Below are positions 63,798-64,000 of a stretch of 64,000 nt of DNA, one piece after another. Source of the DNA: Thermodesulfobacterium hveragerdense DSM 12571 (GTDB lineage: Bacteria > Desulfobacterota > Thermodesulfobacteria > Thermodesulfobacteriales > Thermodesulfobacteriaceae); NCBI RefSeq assembly GCF_000423845.1, contig NZ_AUIT01000006.1:32175-96174 (forward strand), read 5' to 3'. The notes below the pieces were generated by a model. The model saw only the letters and a program-made list of their open reading frames with translations, was not told the DNA's origin and did no database searches. Every line of letters begins with the position of its first letter. Position 1 is the first letter of the stretch. A program made the position numbers and the translations under genes.

Positions 63798-64000
63798 ATG
63801 GAAAACTTAGACTTAGATTTAGAAAAAGTTTTAAGTGAAATCTCAAAAATTGAATCAAAAGAGGGTATCAAAATGGCTGCTGCACTCCTCTTAAACGCTC
63901 TCATGAAAAAAGAAAGAGAAATATTCCTTAGAGATAGTATTGATAATAAAGCTAATGGTTACTATGAAAGACAACTTGCCTGTTTCTTAGGTAACCTTGG
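63798..64000 (+). CDS. IS256-family (Mutator-type) transposase, N-terminal part
   Basis: The gene runs off the window; 67 codons are seen. ATG 63798 is preceded by AGGAGGT. The piece ends with NGYYERQLACFLGNLG, the characteristic N-terminal motif of IS256/Mutator transposases. The preceding residues form a helical, Lys/Glu-rich start. It indicates that a mobile element begins at this edge. Whether it is complete cannot be told. Confidence 0.8.
   Translation, partial: MENLDLDLEKVLSEISKIESKEGIKMAAALLLNALMKKEREIFLRDSIDNKANGYYERQLACFLGNL

Overview
The window is gene-dense, AT-rich bacterial DNA with short intergenic gaps, frequent start/stop overlaps and many TTG/GTG-adjacent starts. The gene mix points to a thermophilic, anaerobic, Gram-negative bacterium of the Thermodesulfobacteria type (Thermodesulfobacterium or a close relative; this is inference). 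The signs are a branched-polyamine synthase (BpsA), a siroheme-decarboxylase-type regulator-like protein (AhbA/B), a cytochrome c nitrite reductase (NrfHA), an archaeal-type PEP carboxylase, a TonB-ExbBD system, murein enzymes and an outer-membrane porin fragment. No gene uniquely diagnostic of sulfate reduction lies in the window.

Layout. 1-2979 (+): end of acpS, nnr, a PilZ protein and prepilin peptidase. 2976-6095 (-): siroheme decarboxylase-like protein, DUF4390 protein, NtrY-like kinase. 6473-8782 (+): exbB-exbD-tonB and a lipoprotein nuclease. 8779-11293 (-): serS and ribBA. 11406-14831 (+): murJ, phosphomannomutase, a DciA-like protein. 14923-24697 (-): a secreted Ala/Lys-rich peptide, nitronate monooxygenase-like protein, nadA, a PHP phosphatase, pyrG, M24 peptidase, lytic transglycosylase, aconitase and an unknown gene, followed by ispD. 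25478-26572 (+): aroC. 26589-28635 (-): archaeal-type PEP carboxylase, DUF4911, cold-shock protein. 28866-34532 (+): MFS exporter, a sensor kinase split by one in-frame TAG, Xer recombinase, nrfHA. Then a DJ-1/PfpI protein (-), initiator tRNA, bpsA, efp and two small unknown genes.

37740-43114 is the most disturbed part. A Cache-PAS-GGDEF diguanylate cyclase gene is cut in the middle of its PAS domain by a block of about 3.49 kb. The block carries a cation P-type ATPase, a broken nucleotidyltransferase (MNT) gene and a 5'-truncated porin, all on the minus strand. No transposase is visible in it. 43128-47569 (+) is an ordered run: Trm112-like, DUF4416, moaA, PSP1, metG. 47581-57550 (-) holds a HIT protein, a divergent biotin-dependent carboxyltransferase with its biotin carboxylase (interrupted by an in-frame TGA), trmD fused to a second SPOUT domain, rimM, khpA, rpsP, ffh, and a murein pair (M15-type peptidase and L,D-transpeptidase). 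57719-60549 (+): sugar-nucleotide epimerase, class II aldolase, hemL. 60546-62846 (-): queA and lysA. The right edge has a small membrane protein, a decayed GGDEF tail and the start of an IS256-type transposase.

Themes that join the genes: central carbon metabolism by carboxylation (PEP carboxylase, a two-subunit biotin carboxylase system, aconitase), cofactor supply (NAD, riboflavin, molybdopterin, heme precursor), envelope building, and c-di-GMP signalling under decay (one split and one remnant GGDEF gene). Two FNR/CRP-like dyads, before nrfHA and before the biotin carboxylase, hint at a shared redox or nitrosative-stress regulator. I found no CRISPR array, prophage or rRNA. The strongest unusual signals are the two in-frame stops in otherwise intact genes, the foreign block in the cyclase gene and the divergent carboxylase.
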